This document shows, one piece after another, positions 8,231-15,232 of a DNA stretch of 25,553 bases. Origin of the DNA: an uncultured Oscillospiraceae bacterium (GTDB taxonomy: Bacteria; Bacillota; Clostridia; Oscillospirales; Ruminococcaceae); assembly GCA_900547385.1 (NCBI GenBank), contig URGQ01000017.1:1-25553 (forward strand), written 5' to 3'. The position numbers were made by a program, and so were the translations under genes. Numbering within the stretch: the stretch's first letter is position 1; every line of letters begins with the position of its first letter. The notes beneath the pieces were generated by a model that saw only the letters and a program-made list of their open reading frames with translations, was not told where the DNA came from and made no database searches.

Positions 8231-8257
8231 CGGGATACCGCGCTCGGCAGTATCCCG
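8231..8257 (-). terminator. intra-operon hairpin between binding protein and permease genes
   Basis: An 8-bp stem (8231-8238 with 8250-8257) has an 11-base loop and is followed on the minus strand by a run of five U (8226-8230). It lies 20 bases after the binding-protein stop and could act as a partial terminator or 3' stabiliser, lowering permease and ATPase expression relative to the binding protein. Confidence 0.6.
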
Positions 8258-8277
8258 TAGGTCATTCCAAAGAGGGA

Positions 8278-9351
8278 TCAGGCTGCTTGATCCAACGCAA
8301 CATGGAAGCCGTAGAAGGTGAAGTAGAACTCATCGGCATCTGCGGCAAACTGCTCGGCGGTGTACAGCTCGGGGTGCAGGGTATGCAGCATCCACAGGGT
8401 ACCCAGAATACCGGAGGGAACGGGGGAATCCCAAGCCTCAAAGCCGACAGGCATCTGATAAACGGCACCGTTCTTCACGGCGGTCACATCGGCAAAGGTG
8501 GCGTTATTCAGCACATCCTCTGCGGTGTAGTCAGGGCTGCTTACGGCAAAGTTATCGGTGGGGATCACAATTACATCGGGGTTCATGGTCAGGAAGGTTT
8601 CGTTATCGATATCGGTCCAGGAGGTACCCTCCAGTACATCACCGGCGTTCTTGCCGCCCGCGGTGGTGATGAGGGAAGCCTGATACATCTCCTTGGGGGC
8701 GGTGCGCAGGATATCGCTGGTGCTGCCGATATATACAACGGGCTTCTGCTCATCGGTCAGGTCCTTGGTCAGCTCGGCCACTGCCGTCAGCTTGGTGTTG
8801 TAGTACTCGATCAGCGCGGTCGCTTTCTCCATGCTGTTGGTGGCGGTGCCGATGAGAGTGAACATCTCCATCAGCTGCTCATGGCTTTCCGGCAGGACCA
8901 GCAGGGTGGCAATGCCCATCTCGGAAAGGGTCTGGGCGGTGTCCTTCTGCTTCATGGGCAGGATAACGAGATCGGGGTTGGCATTGACGCAGGCTTCCAG
9001 GTCAAAAGCCTTGGCGGAGCCGACATTGGGCAGGTCGATAAGGGCGGGAGCCGCCAGCTTGTAAATGGGGCGCTTGGCGGATTTATCCTCGATGCCAACC
9101 ATCTTATCGGTAAGACCGAGAGCAATGCAGGCGGAGGAGGAAATGTAGTAGCCGGAAACGATACGCTCGGGCTCTTTCTCCAAGGTAACTTCACGACCAG
9201 CCATATCCGTCACGGTAAGGGGGTAGGTGATGGCGGGGGTGGGAGCAGGCTCGGGATCGGGGGTAGGTGCGGGCTCATTGCCGCAGGCGGCAAAGGAAGC
9301 CGCCATGATGACTGCCAGCAGCAGTGCCAGCAGTTTGTTCATACGCTTCAT
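8278..9351 (-). CDS. substrate-binding lipoprotein of the FecCD-type ABC transporter
   Basis: A 357-residue extracellular binding protein of the periplasmic-binding-protein-2 (BtuF/FepB-like) family. The signal peptide ends in a lipobox ASFAAC with lipidated C23. A Pro/Thr/Glu linker (about 25-42) follows, then TDMAGREVTLEKEPERIVSG, the usual N-terminal lobe start of this family. The motif LEACVNANPDLVILP (about 120) and the second lobe from about 200 complete the fold. The first ATG is used: AAGGAG lies 11 bases upstream, and M4 would be too far. It is first in the operon and driven by the promoter at 9397-9425. The ligand is unknown; the family covers siderophores, heme and corrinoids. Confidence 0.9.
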   Translation of the reverse strand: MKRMNKLLALLLAVIMAASFAACGNEPAPTPDPEPAPTPAITYPLTVTDMAGREVTLEKEPERIVSGYYISSSACIALGLTDKMVGIEDKSAKRPIYKLAAPALIDLPNVGSAKAFDLEACVNANPDLVILPMKQKDTAQTLSEMGIATLLVLPESHEQLMEMFTLIGTATNSMEKATALIEYYNTKLTAVAELTKDLTDEQKPVVYIGSTSDILRTAPKEMYQASLITTAGGKNAGDVLEGTSWTDIDNETFLTMNPDVIVIPTDNFAVSSPDYTAEDVLNNATFADVTAVKNGAVYQMPVGFEAWDSPVPSGILGTLWMLHTLHPELYTAEQFAADADEFYFTFYGFHVALDQAA

Positions 9352-9378
9352 AAATCTTCTTTCTCCTTTTATCTATTT

Positions 9379-9403
9379 GTAGAATAGCGTACCGTTATTC
9401 TAC
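9379..9403. promoter_or_regulatory. 25-bp dyad operator overlapping the ABC operon -10 box
   Basis: GTAGAATA (9379-9386) faces TTATTCTAC (9395-9403). Ten of the twelve half-site pairs match about a centre at 9391. The right half contains the entire -10 element, so a dimeric regulator bound here would block RNA polymerase. A metal- or ligand-sensing repressor is likely from context, but the sequence is not a clear Fur or DtxR box. Confidence 0.6.
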
Positions 9404-9425
9404 TTCATGTTAAACCGTTTGTCAA
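9397..9425 (-). promoter_or_regulatory. promoter of the ABC uptake operon
   Basis: On the minus strand a perfect TTGACA (9420-9425), a 17-base spacer and TAGAAT (9397-9402). Transcription would start near 9390, inside the dyad, giving a leader of about 39 bases. Confidence 0.85.
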
Positions 9426-9535
9426 TATGGAATGAAAGGACTGAATCGTTTCGCGGTTCAGCATAATAAGCGCTGGATGTCCCGCGCGCTTATCCGCTGG
9501 TCAGCATTCCCGCAAAATCCGGGATAAACGGAAAA

Positions 9536-9572
9536 CCGGTCCGGAACACCTTGCTTTGGTGTTCCGGACCGG
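9536..9572 (-). terminator. terminator of the DUF5692 gene
   Basis: A perfect 15-bp GC-rich stem (9536-9550 with 9558-9572) with a seven-base loop, followed on the minus strand by TTTTCC. It lies 32 bases after the stop codon at 9605. Confidence 0.88.
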
Positions 9573-9604
9573 CAGCTATTTGCCTATTGCATATGGGGCA
9601 GGAC

Positions 9605-10639
9605 TTACACTCTCGCCATAGCCTCCTGGAAGTCCTTCTGATCGCAGAAGATCTCCTGCTTGTAGGGGTTCTTCTTCTGGGCCTTTGCCCGCTTGATGAT
9701 GGAAGCCAGGATGACCACATTTACCACCAGCGCAATAATAGCCACAACGCCCTGCGCAGTGGGGTTCGCCGCCGTGGGACGAACTGCGGGGTTCATAAAG
9801 CCATCGGCGTAGACAGAAGTGATGGTGGTAAATACGCTATTATCCTGGAACAGCGGGAATACCTGGGCAAACATGCACCACAGGGCCAGGGTGTTAGCAC
9901 GGTTCTGGATCCAGCCGCCCTTGTTCCAGAAGTGGTTGGCAAAGGTGGGGGCCAGCAGCAGCGCCAGACCGCAGTACCAGGAGTGGGTGGGCAGGCAGTT
10001 GTAGGTGTACTCAAAGTTCCACAGGTCATAGGCCAGGATGTAGCACCAAGTCATATCAGGCCACAGCATGTCTTTCTTGTCTTTGGAAGAGTAGATGCCC
10101 CACCAGGCGGTCATGCAGAAAATGTTAATGATACCGGCAATGCCGTTCACCCAGTTCCACCAGCCGCCGTACAGCCACACATTCTCGGAAGAGAGCCACC
10201 AGCGGTCGCCGAATTCCATCATGGCCTTGGCGCCGCGGATGCCGGATTCAAAGTCACTGGCCACAGCGATGAGAATATTGATGGCAACAATGGCAAAGGG
10301 GAATACCTTGAACCAGTCGGTCTTGCCGATGCTCCACTTATATTTCAGCATCATAAAGCCGATGCAGCCCGCGGTGGCGGCATACAGCTTGGCATAGTGG
10401 AACCAGCTGTTCATGTTGGTGTAGGTCTGGTTGTTCAGTGCCCATTCGGCGCCATTGGCTGCGCCGATATAGATGGCGATAAAATACACTGTCAGCACAG
10501 CAGGCAGCGCCAGGAAGCAGATGATACCACCGGTCTTGGTGCGGCGGGCAAATTCATTGGCCAGCACCAGGCCGGTGAACACCAGCACGAAACCCAGCAG
10601 CTGATAGCCGGCAGTCTCGCCGTAGAGTTGGAATAACAT
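9605..10639 (-). CDS. DUF5692 family polytopic membrane protein
   Basis: A 344-residue protein with about eight hydrophobic segments, starting MLFQLYGETAGYQLLGFVLV. It is rich in tryptophan and asparagine in conserved-looking stretches (EFGDRWWLSSENVW, NVWLYGGWWNWVNG, NKGGWIQNRANTLA, LPTHSWYCG). I recognise it as DUF5692; no function is established that I know of. AGGAGG lies eight bases before the ATG. It is a single-gene unit with its own promoter and terminator, next to a divergent FadR-type regulator whose operator-like palindrome lies in its leader. That arrangement suggests induction by a small carboxylate or sugar acid, and a transport or membrane-enzyme role, but this is inference from the neighbour only. 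Confidence 0.8.
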   Translation of the reverse strand: MLFQLYGETAGYQLLGFVLVFTGLVLANEFARRTKTGGIICFLALPAVLTVYFIAIYIGAANGAEWALNNQTYTNMNSWFHYAKLYAATAGCIGFMMLKYKWSIGKTDWFKVFPFAIVAINILIAVASDFESGIRGAKAMMEFGDRWWLSSENVWLYGGWWNWVNGIAGIINIFCMTAWWGIYSSKDKKDMLWPDMTWCYILAYDLWNFEYTYNCLPTHSWYCGLALLLAPTFANHFWNKGGWIQNRANTLALWCMFAQVFPLFQDNSVFTTITSVYADGFMNPAVRPTAANPTAQGVVAIIALVVNVVILASIIKRAKAQKKNPYKQEIFCDQKDFQEAMARV

Positions 10640-10706
10640 GTTACATTCCTCCTGTTGATTTTTTGGAAACCCTCATAGTAACCTCACGGGCCGCAAAGCC
10701 TGGCCT

Positions 10707-10723
10707 ATCTGGCCATACCAGAT
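10707..10723. promoter_or_regulatory. operator O1 (FadR/GntR type) in the DUF5692 leader
   Basis: ATCTGGCCATACCAGAT is a 17-bp palindrome with perfect six-base half-sites. It resembles FadR-subfamily operators (CTGG...CCAG core) and shares GGCCATACCA with O2. It lies about 20-35 bases downstream of the predicted DUF5692 start site, so it would act as a roadblock. Confidence 0.7.
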
Positions 10724-10748
10724 GGAACAGACTTTATTACCCGCCCCG

Positions 10749-10777
10749 AATATATCACGATAATTCATAAATGTCAA
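10749..10777 (-). promoter_or_regulatory. promoter of the DUF5692 gene
   Basis: On the minus strand a perfect TTGACA (10772-10777), a 17-base spacer and TATATT (10749-10754). The leader is about 100 bases and contains O1. Confidence 0.82.
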
Positions 10778-10808
10778 TCATTTAACAAGAGAATTTCGTA
10801 TAAAATGG

Positions 10809-10837
10809 TTGAAAAATTCAGAAAATTATCCTAAAAT
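10809..10837 (+). promoter_or_regulatory. promoter of the GntR regulator gene
   Basis: TTGAAA (10809-10814), a 17-base spacer and TAAAAT (10832-10837). The predicted start near 10844 puts O2 (10853-10874) at about +10 to +31, consistent with autorepression. Confidence 0.7.
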
Positions 10838-10852
10838 AGAGAAAAACGCCTT

Positions 10853-10874
10853 TGTGGTATGTGGCCATACCACA
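10853..10874. promoter_or_regulatory. operator O2 (FadR/GntR type) in the gntR leader
   Basis: TGTGGTATG and CATACCACA form a perfect nine-base inverted repeat around TGGC. The segment GGCCATACCA (10863-10872) is identical to part of O1. It lies between the gntR promoter and its ribosome site (AAGGGG). Confidence 0.75.
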
Positions 10875-10900
10875 GCGCTGCTTAAAAAGGGGAACCTGTC

Positions 10901-11605
10901 ATGGAATTTGAAAAACTCATATCTCCCTCCCTCAAGGAGCTCTTTATCAGTAATATCGAAGCCAAGATTCTTTCCGGTGAACTACCGGTGGGACAGCAGC
11001 TCCCCCCGGAGCGCCAGCTGGCTCAGTCGATGGGGGTCAGCCGTGCGGTGGTCAATAGCGGCATCGTGGAGCTGGAAAACCGCGGCTTTTTGGATGTCCG
11101 TCCCCGGGTGGGCACCTTTGTCGCCGATTACCGCCGGGCCGGCACGATGGAAACTCTCAAATCTATTATGACCTATAACCGCGGCCGGCTGCGTAACGAA
11201 GAGATCCGCTCCATTCTGGAGGTGCGGGATGCCCTAGATAAGCTGGCCGTCGCTGATATCATCCCTCATGTCACCGAATTGGATATCATGCTGCTGCTGG
11301 AAAAAGTGGAAGCCATCCGTCAGGCAAGGGATAACCGTCAGGCGGCGGAGGCTGCATTTGCCTTCCAGCACGAGCTTGCCATGCTCAGCGGCAATACCCT
11401 GCTGCCGCTCATCTTCCGATCGTTCTATTCCTCGGTGCTGGTCCTGTGGGAGCGCTTCTGCGCCTTACATGGTATCGATACTCTGTATCAAACCAGCTGC
11501 CGCCTGTGCGGCCATATTCGAGATAAGGATATCCCCGGCGCCGTCGCCTGGATTGACTACTGCACCCGGGAGACCGTTTCCGGCCGCCGCCGCATCTACT
11601 ACTAA
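10901..11605 (+). CDS. FadR-subfamily GntR transcriptional regulator
   Basis: A 234-residue regulator. The N-terminal winged helix (about 8-75) includes the family signature PPERQLAQSMGVSRAVVNSG and the wing RPRVGTFV. A C-terminal FCD ligand-binding helical bundle follows (about 95-220), with an R-x-x-L/D-rich first helix (ILEVRDALDKLAV). Start: AAGGGG eight bases upstream of the ATG. FCD domains typically bind a metal plus a carboxylate; the expected histidines are only partly evident (H116 in IPHVTEL and H152 in FQHELAM). It is divergent from DUF5692, and palindromes O1 and O2 sit in the two leaders, so it probably represses both units until an effector binds. Confidence 0.9.
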   Translation: MEFEKLISPSLKELFISNIEAKILSGELPVGQQLPPERQLAQSMGVSRAVVNSGIVELENRGFLDVRPRVGTFVADYRRAGTMETLKSIMTYNRGRLRNEEIRSILEVRDALDKLAVADIIPHVTELDIMLLLEKVEAIRQARDNRQAAEAAFAFQHELAMLSGNTLLPLIFRSFYSSVLVLWERFCALHGIDTLYQTSCRLCGHIRDKDIPGAVAWIDYCTRETVSGRRRIYY

Positions 11606-11615
11606 ACACACATAC

Positions 11616-11660
11616 AAGCGGCACAGCCCGCCCCCAAAAGGAGCCATGGCTATGCCGCTT
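11616..11660. terminator. bidirectional terminator between convergent gntR and acetyltransferase genes
   Basis: AAGCGGCA (11616-11623) pairs with TGCCGCTT (11653-11660), and AGCC with GGCT inside, with one mismatch between and a 19-base loop. TTTC follows on the plus strand. It serves the regulator (stop at 11605) and possibly the acetyltransferase (stop at 11664). Confidence 0.6.
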
Positions 11661-11663
11661 TTC

Positions 11664-12245
11664 TCATTCTCCCGTTTCTTCGGGGATGTCATTTTCTATC
11701 GTTCGGATCAGTTTGGCCGGCACCCCGCCCACAAGGCTGTTATCCGGCACATCCTTTGTCACCACCGCGCCTGCGGCTACTATCACATTGTTCCCTATGG
11801 TCACGCCGGGCAGGATGGTCACATTCCCGCCGATCCACACATCATTGCCGATGGTCACCGGTTTGGCCACGCTCAGGTGTTTCCGCCGTCCCATAGGGGA
11901 GATGGGATGGTTGACGGTGGCGATCAGGGTGTGTGGACCAATCATAACATAGTCCCCGATACGCACCGGCGCACGGTCCAGTATGGAAACATTATAGTTG
12001 GCCAAAAAGTTCTTTCCAATAAAAATGCTTTTTCCGTCATCGCAGCTGAAATAGGGCATCACGGCGGCGTTTTCTCCCACGCTGCCAAAAAGCTCCCGCA
12101 TCACAGCCGTCCGCTCCTCTTTGGCCTCCTTGGGCAGCGCGTTCAGCCGGCGGCACAGCGTCATTGCCCGCAGCTTCAGGGCGTCTATTTCCGGTGCCCA
12201 CATGTCATATTCCAGACCGGCGTGCAGCTTTTCCAGTTCCGTCAT
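11664..12245 (-). CDS. maltose/galactoside O-acetyltransferase family (LbetaH) protein
   Basis: A 193-residue left-handed beta-helix acyltransferase of the maa/lacA/nodL type. The N-terminal Mac domain (about 4-55) begins KLHAGLEYDMWAPEI. Hexapeptide repeats (about 75-180) end in GNNVIVAAGAVVTKDVPDNS and GVPAKLIR. The catalytic histidine is H113 in TVNHPIS. The ATG at 12245 is chosen for GGAGG ten bases upstream; an upstream in-frame ATG at 12287 would start inside the terminator at 12290-12314 and adds only Gly/Glu-rich residues. It would transfer acetyl from acetyl-CoA to a sugar hydroxyl, but the acceptor is unknown. It is monocistronic, isolated by terminators on both sides. Confidence 0.88.
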   Translation of the reverse strand: MTELEKLHAGLEYDMWAPEIDALKLRAMTLCRRLNALPKEAKEERTAVMRELFGSVGENAAVMPYFSCDDGKSIFIGKNFLANYNVSILDRAPVRIGDYVMIGPHTLIATVNHPISPMGRRKHLSVAKPVTIGNDVWIGGNVTILPGVTIGNNVIVAAGAVVTKDVPDNSLVGGVPAKLIRTIENDIPEETGE

Positions 12246-12289
12246 TTCGTTTCCTCCTTCTCCTTCAGGCTCGCCGCCAATAGGCAAAA

Positions 12290-12314
12290 CCGCCGCCCCG
12301 TTTAGGGACGGCGG
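12290..12314 (-). terminator. terminator of gltX
   Basis: CCGCCG (12290-12295) pairs with CGGCGG (12309-12314), with CCC/GGG inside and one mismatch, around a five-base loop. On the minus strand GGTTTTG follows. It is 63 bases after the gltX stop. Confidence 0.7.
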
Positions 12315-12376
12315 CTCTCTTTTCAGAATACGCCCGGGCCTGTGCGGGCATGGCCTGGCACAGCTTTGCCCTTATC

Positions 12377-13834
12377 TTAGCCCAGCTTCTCCAGCGCGGT
12401 ACGGATGCGGCGCAGCGTCTCCTCGCGGCCCAGCACCACCGCCAGCTCTATGCCGCCGCCGGGGGTAAACTGCTTGCCGGAAACAGCCACACGCAGCGGA
12501 TACAGCAGCCAGCCGTTCTTCACGCCCAGCTTCTCTATCTCCGCAAAGAGCGCCGCATGGATCGCCTCGGCGTTCCACTCCGGCAGGCTCTCCAGGATGG
12601 GCAATACCGCGGTCAGCGCTTCCCGGGCGGTCTCGGGGGTGGTCTTCATCTTTTTGCTGGTATACAGCTCAATGTCATAGTCCGGCAGCGCGTCAATGAA
12701 GTCCACCTGCTCCGGGATGTCACTCAGCGCCTCGCAGCGGGTCTGCAGCACGGTGCACAGCTCCCGCAGGTCGGCGGTCTCACTCTTCACCGTCTTGCGG
12801 ATCCAGGGCAGCGCCTTCTCGTAGAATTCCTCAGGGGAAAGCTTGCGGATATACTCGCCGTTGATGTAGCGCAGCTTCTGCATGTCAAAGATCGCTGGGC
12901 TCTTGGTGATGCCGGAGATATCAAAGATCTTTACCAGCTCCTCCAGCGAGAAGATCTCCTGGTCACCCTTGGGGCTCCAGCCCAGCAGCGCAATGTAGTT
13001 GAGTATGGCCGGGGTCAAAAAGCCCATCTGCACCAGGTCCTCGTAGGAGGCGTCGCCGTGCCGCTTGGAGAGCTTGTGGGTGGCGTCCCGCATGACGGGC
13101 GCGCAGTGAATGTATTTCGGGATCTCCCAGCCGAACGCCTCGTACAGCAGGTTGTACTTGGGCGCGGAGGAAAGATACTCATTGCCGCGGATCACATGGG
13201 TGATGCCCATGGTGTGGTCGTCCACCACATTGGCAAAGTTATAGGTTGGCATGCCATCGCCCTTGATGAGGATCTGATCGTCCAGCGTGCTGCATTCCAC
13301 GGTCACATCGCCGTACACCTCGTCGTGGAAGGTTACGGTCCCCTCAGTGGGCACCTTCTGCCGGATGACATAGGGGATACCCGCCGCCAGCTTCTCGGCG
13401 ACCTCCTCCTTGGAAAGATTGCGGCAGTGTCCGTCATAGCGGGGCGCCATGCCGGAGGCCTCCTGCACCTTGCGCACCTCGTCCAGCCGCTCCTTATCAC
13501 AGAAACAGTAGTAGGCGTGGCCGCTTTCCACCAGCTGCTCGGCGTATTTCTTAAACATACCCATTCGCTGGCTCTGGATATAGGGGCCCACCGGGCCGCC
13601 GATATCGGGACCTTCGTCCCACTGCAGACCGGTTTCCTTCAGCGTCTTATAGATGATCTCCACGGCGCCTTCCACTTGGCGCTCCTGGTCGGTGTCCTCT
13701 ATCCGCAGCAAAAAGCGTCCGTTGTTGCTCTTTGCTACTAGATAGGCAAACAGCGCCGTCCGCAGGTTGCCCACATGCATGTAGCCGGTGGGGCTGGGGG
13801 CAAAGCGGGTCCGTACATGGTCAAACTGGAACAT
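12377..13834 (-). CDS. gltX: glutamyl-tRNA synthetase
   Basis: A 485-residue class I synthetase that charges tRNA-Glu, full length for the bacterial enzyme. The HIGH-type motif appears as HVGN (20-23) within RFAPSPTGYMHVGNLRTAL. The KMSKS-type loop is KLSKR (254-258) in THKLSKRHG. RIEDTDQER (44-52) binds the amino acid and ATP. The anticodon-binding helical domain covers the last 150 residues and ends in PGGGIELAVVLGREETLRRI. The start MFQFDHVRTRFAPSPTG is canonical. It has a strong promoter 64 bases upstream. Whether it is discriminating or also charges tRNA-Gln cannot be told here, as no gatCAB or glnS is in view. Confidence 0.97.
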   Translation of the reverse strand: MFQFDHVRTRFAPSPTGYMHVGNLRTALFAYLVAKSNNGRFLLRIEDTDQERQVEGAVEIIYKTLKETGLQWDEGPDIGGPVGPYIQSQRMGMFKKYAEQLVESGHAYYCFCDKERLDEVRKVQEASGMAPRYDGHCRNLSKEEVAEKLAAGIPYVIRQKVPTEGTVTFHDEVYGDVTVECSTLDDQILIKGDGMPTYNFANVVDDHTMGITHVIRGNEYLSSAPKYNLLYEAFGWEIPKYIHCAPVMRDATHKLSKRHGDASYEDLVQMGFLTPAILNYIALLGWSPKGDQEIFSLEELVKIFDISGITKSPAIFDMQKLRYINGEYIRKLSPEEFYEKALPWIRKTVKSETADLRELCTVLQTRCEALSDIPEQVDFIDALPDYDIELYTSKKMKTTPETAREALTAVLPILESLPEWNAEAIHAALFAEIEKLGVKNGWLLYPLRVAVSGKQFTPGGGIELAVVLGREETLRRIRTALEKLG

Positions 13835-13897
13835 AATACATCTTCCTTTATCTTCAGTAGTATCTCATAGGATTTTACCCTATATTTTTACCCATAT

Positions 13898-13927
13898 ATA
13901 CTACCGCCAACAGCCCCTCACTGTCAA
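13898..13927 (-). promoter_or_regulatory. promoter of gltX
   Basis: On the minus strand a perfect TTGACA (13922-13927), an 18-base spacer and TAGTAT (13898-13903). The -10 hexamer is the right half of an inverted repeat GTAGTAT/ATACTAC (13857-13863 and 13898-13904), with ATAGG/CCTAT (13867-13871 and 13879-13883) nested inside. The GC-rich bases 13928-14065 upstream show no gene. Confidence 0.8.
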
Positions 13928-14065
13928 GGAAAAACTGTGCTGTTCGCCCCAATGGGGGAGAGACGCCGCAGGGGAATGGCAGGCGCCGCTACCGCGGGGC
14001 CGTCCTCGGCCAACCGGCGGCCCGCGCCCCAGCCCCCGCGACCCGTTTTCCCGCCGGTAAATTGC

Positions 14066-14105
14066 AAAAAGGGCGGTCCCACCGCAAGGCGGGACCGCCC
14101 TTTTT
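14066..14105. terminator. strong bidirectional terminator downstream of the DUF2804 gene
   Basis: A 10-bp perfect stem (14071-14080 with 14091-14100), extended inside by CC/GG around a GCAA tetraloop. It is flanked by five A on the left and five T on the right, so both strands end in a U tract. The minus-strand DUF2804 gene stops four bases away. Confidence 0.92.
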
Positions 14106-14108
14106 CTG

Positions 14109-15143
14109 TTACCACTTATTATATACTTTTTCCGCAAAGCCCAGCAGGTTCTCTATCTTCAGCACCGTACCGTCATCCAGCCTCGCCGTGCCGTTAAAGT
14201 AGCCGAACACCTGATGCTGGTCGCTGCAAATAATACCTACATTGGTGCAGCTCGCGCGGTCCAGCACCGGGATAAAGTCCATCTCAAACCGCCCATCGCT
14301 GCTGGTGAATTTCCACGGGCTCATAAAGTCGTCCTTGCCGTCCTTCTGCGGGATCAGGAAGGTCAGCTGCTCCAGCTTGTGCGCCGTGCCATCGTAGAAC
14401 AGCATATTCTCGCTGGCGGCACTGGTATCGCCAAAGCCATACCCGATATTAAAGCCAAAGGGTCTGCCCTCCACTGTGCCGTTGCCGCTGCCCCAGTACC
14501 AGGTGTTTTTGTAGGTCCATACGCCGCGGCCCCAGTCCAGGGTGGCATAGCTCTCCTCGGGGTCAAATTCGATCACCTGCCCGTCAAATTCCACCCGGCC
14601 GGCAGCCTTCATGCAGTTGATCTTCTGGTTGTAGTAAAAGGCCTTTTTGTCCTCCGCAAAGGGCGTCACGATCACCATGGAATCCTCCGGCTCTTCCGTC
14701 AGGGTAAATTCCGCCGCGATCGGCTTTTTATCCATAAAATTCTGCACCCAGGCCGTCAGCTTCCGGGTACCGTCCGGCAGCACCTTAAAGCAGAAATCAG
14801 CGTTTTTGCGCTTCACCGCCACATCTCCCTCGGCGCTGCTGGCCGGGAAACCGGTCTTTCCGCCAGGGAAAGGATAGATGATATTGCAGGTGTGTTCCCA
14901 CGGCCGGGAAAAATCCAGCAGCGAGAAGCCCAAAAGCCCCATATAGCTGTTGTCGTCAATGGTCAGCGCCACGCCCCACCTTCCGTTCATGATGAGGTAG
15001 TAGTCCCATTCCTTGATGCGGTGTGCCGCCGCCTTGATCGCCCGGCGGTCATACTGCTTAATAAGACGGCGGGCATAGCCCGCTTCGCACAGCTCGCCCT
15101 GCTCGTTCAGCAGGGGGCCTGCATGGATCAGTTCTTTCTGCAT
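14109..15143 (-). CDS. DUF2804 domain-containing protein
   Basis: A 344-residue soluble protein that I recognise as DUF2804 from the spaced motifs KEWDYYLIMNGRWGVALTIDD (about 45-65), FYYNQKINCM (about 172-181), ATLDWGRGVWTYKNTWYWGSG (about 203-223) and GFNIGYGFGDTSAASEN (about 232-248). The tryptophan-rich, beta-strand-like sequence suggests a lipocalin/svf1-like or carotenoid-isomerase-like barrel, but no activity is established to my knowledge. No signal peptide or membrane segment is present. AAGGAGG lies six bases before the ATG. It is monocistronic, ending at the terminator 14066-14105, and no clear promoter was found; the parS palindrome lies 42 bases upstream of its start. Confidence 0.85.
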   Translation of the reverse strand: MQKELIHAGPLLNEQGELCEAGYARRLIKQYDRRAIKAAAHRIKEWDYYLIMNGRWGVALTIDDNSYMGLLGFSLLDFSRPWEHTCNIIYPFPGGKTGFPASSAEGDVAVKRKNADFCFKVLPDGTRKLTAWVQNFMDKKPIAAEFTLTEEPEDSMVIVTPFAEDKKAFYYNQKINCMKAAGRVEFDGQVIEFDPEESYATLDWGRGVWTYKNTWYWGSGNGTVEGRPFGFNIGYGFGDTSAASENMLFYDGTAHKLEQLTFLIPQKDGKDDFMSPWKFTSSDGRFEMDFIPVLDRASCTNVGIICSDQHQVFGYFNGTARLDDGTVLKIENLLGFAEKVYNKW

Positions 15144-15181
15144 GGGGTGCCTCCTTGTTCTGTCATGTTTTTCTCAAGAAC

Positions 15182-15203
15182 AAATGTTTCACGTGAAACA
15201 TTT
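15182..15203. other. parS centromere-like site (ParB binding)
   Basis: TGTTTCACGTGAAACA (15185-15200) is a perfect match to the 16-bp ParB/Spo0J parS consensus, and the palindrome extends three bases on each side to 22 bp. ParB loaded here spreads and recruits condensin and ParA/Soj. Chromosomal parS sites cluster around oriC, so the window is probably origin-proximal. Confidence 0.93.
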
Positions 15204-15232
15204 TCATAAGGGGTCTCTGCAGGGGGAAAATT

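Noticed and set aside
9379..9403. Fur box
   Set aside because: The half-sites do not follow the GATAAT repeat pattern of Fur; it is reported only as an unassigned dyad.
12350..13741. 463-codon open frame antisense to gltX
   Set aside because: It is a shadow of a certain synthetase gene; its translation is low-complexity His/Gln/Leu-rich and has no family match.
13834..13904. T-box leader of gltX
   Set aside because: The leader is only about 60 bases and has no specifier loop, T-box sequence or antiterminator/terminator pair.
13928..14065. Small RNA gene in the GC-rich spacer upstream of gltX
   Set aside because: Several GC stems are possible by composition alone, and no promoter or consistent fold was found.
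14109..15143. Carotenoid or lipid enzyme assignment for the DUF2804 protein
   Set aside because: Only a general barrel-like composition supports it; no catalytic motif could be pointed to, so only the domain name is given.
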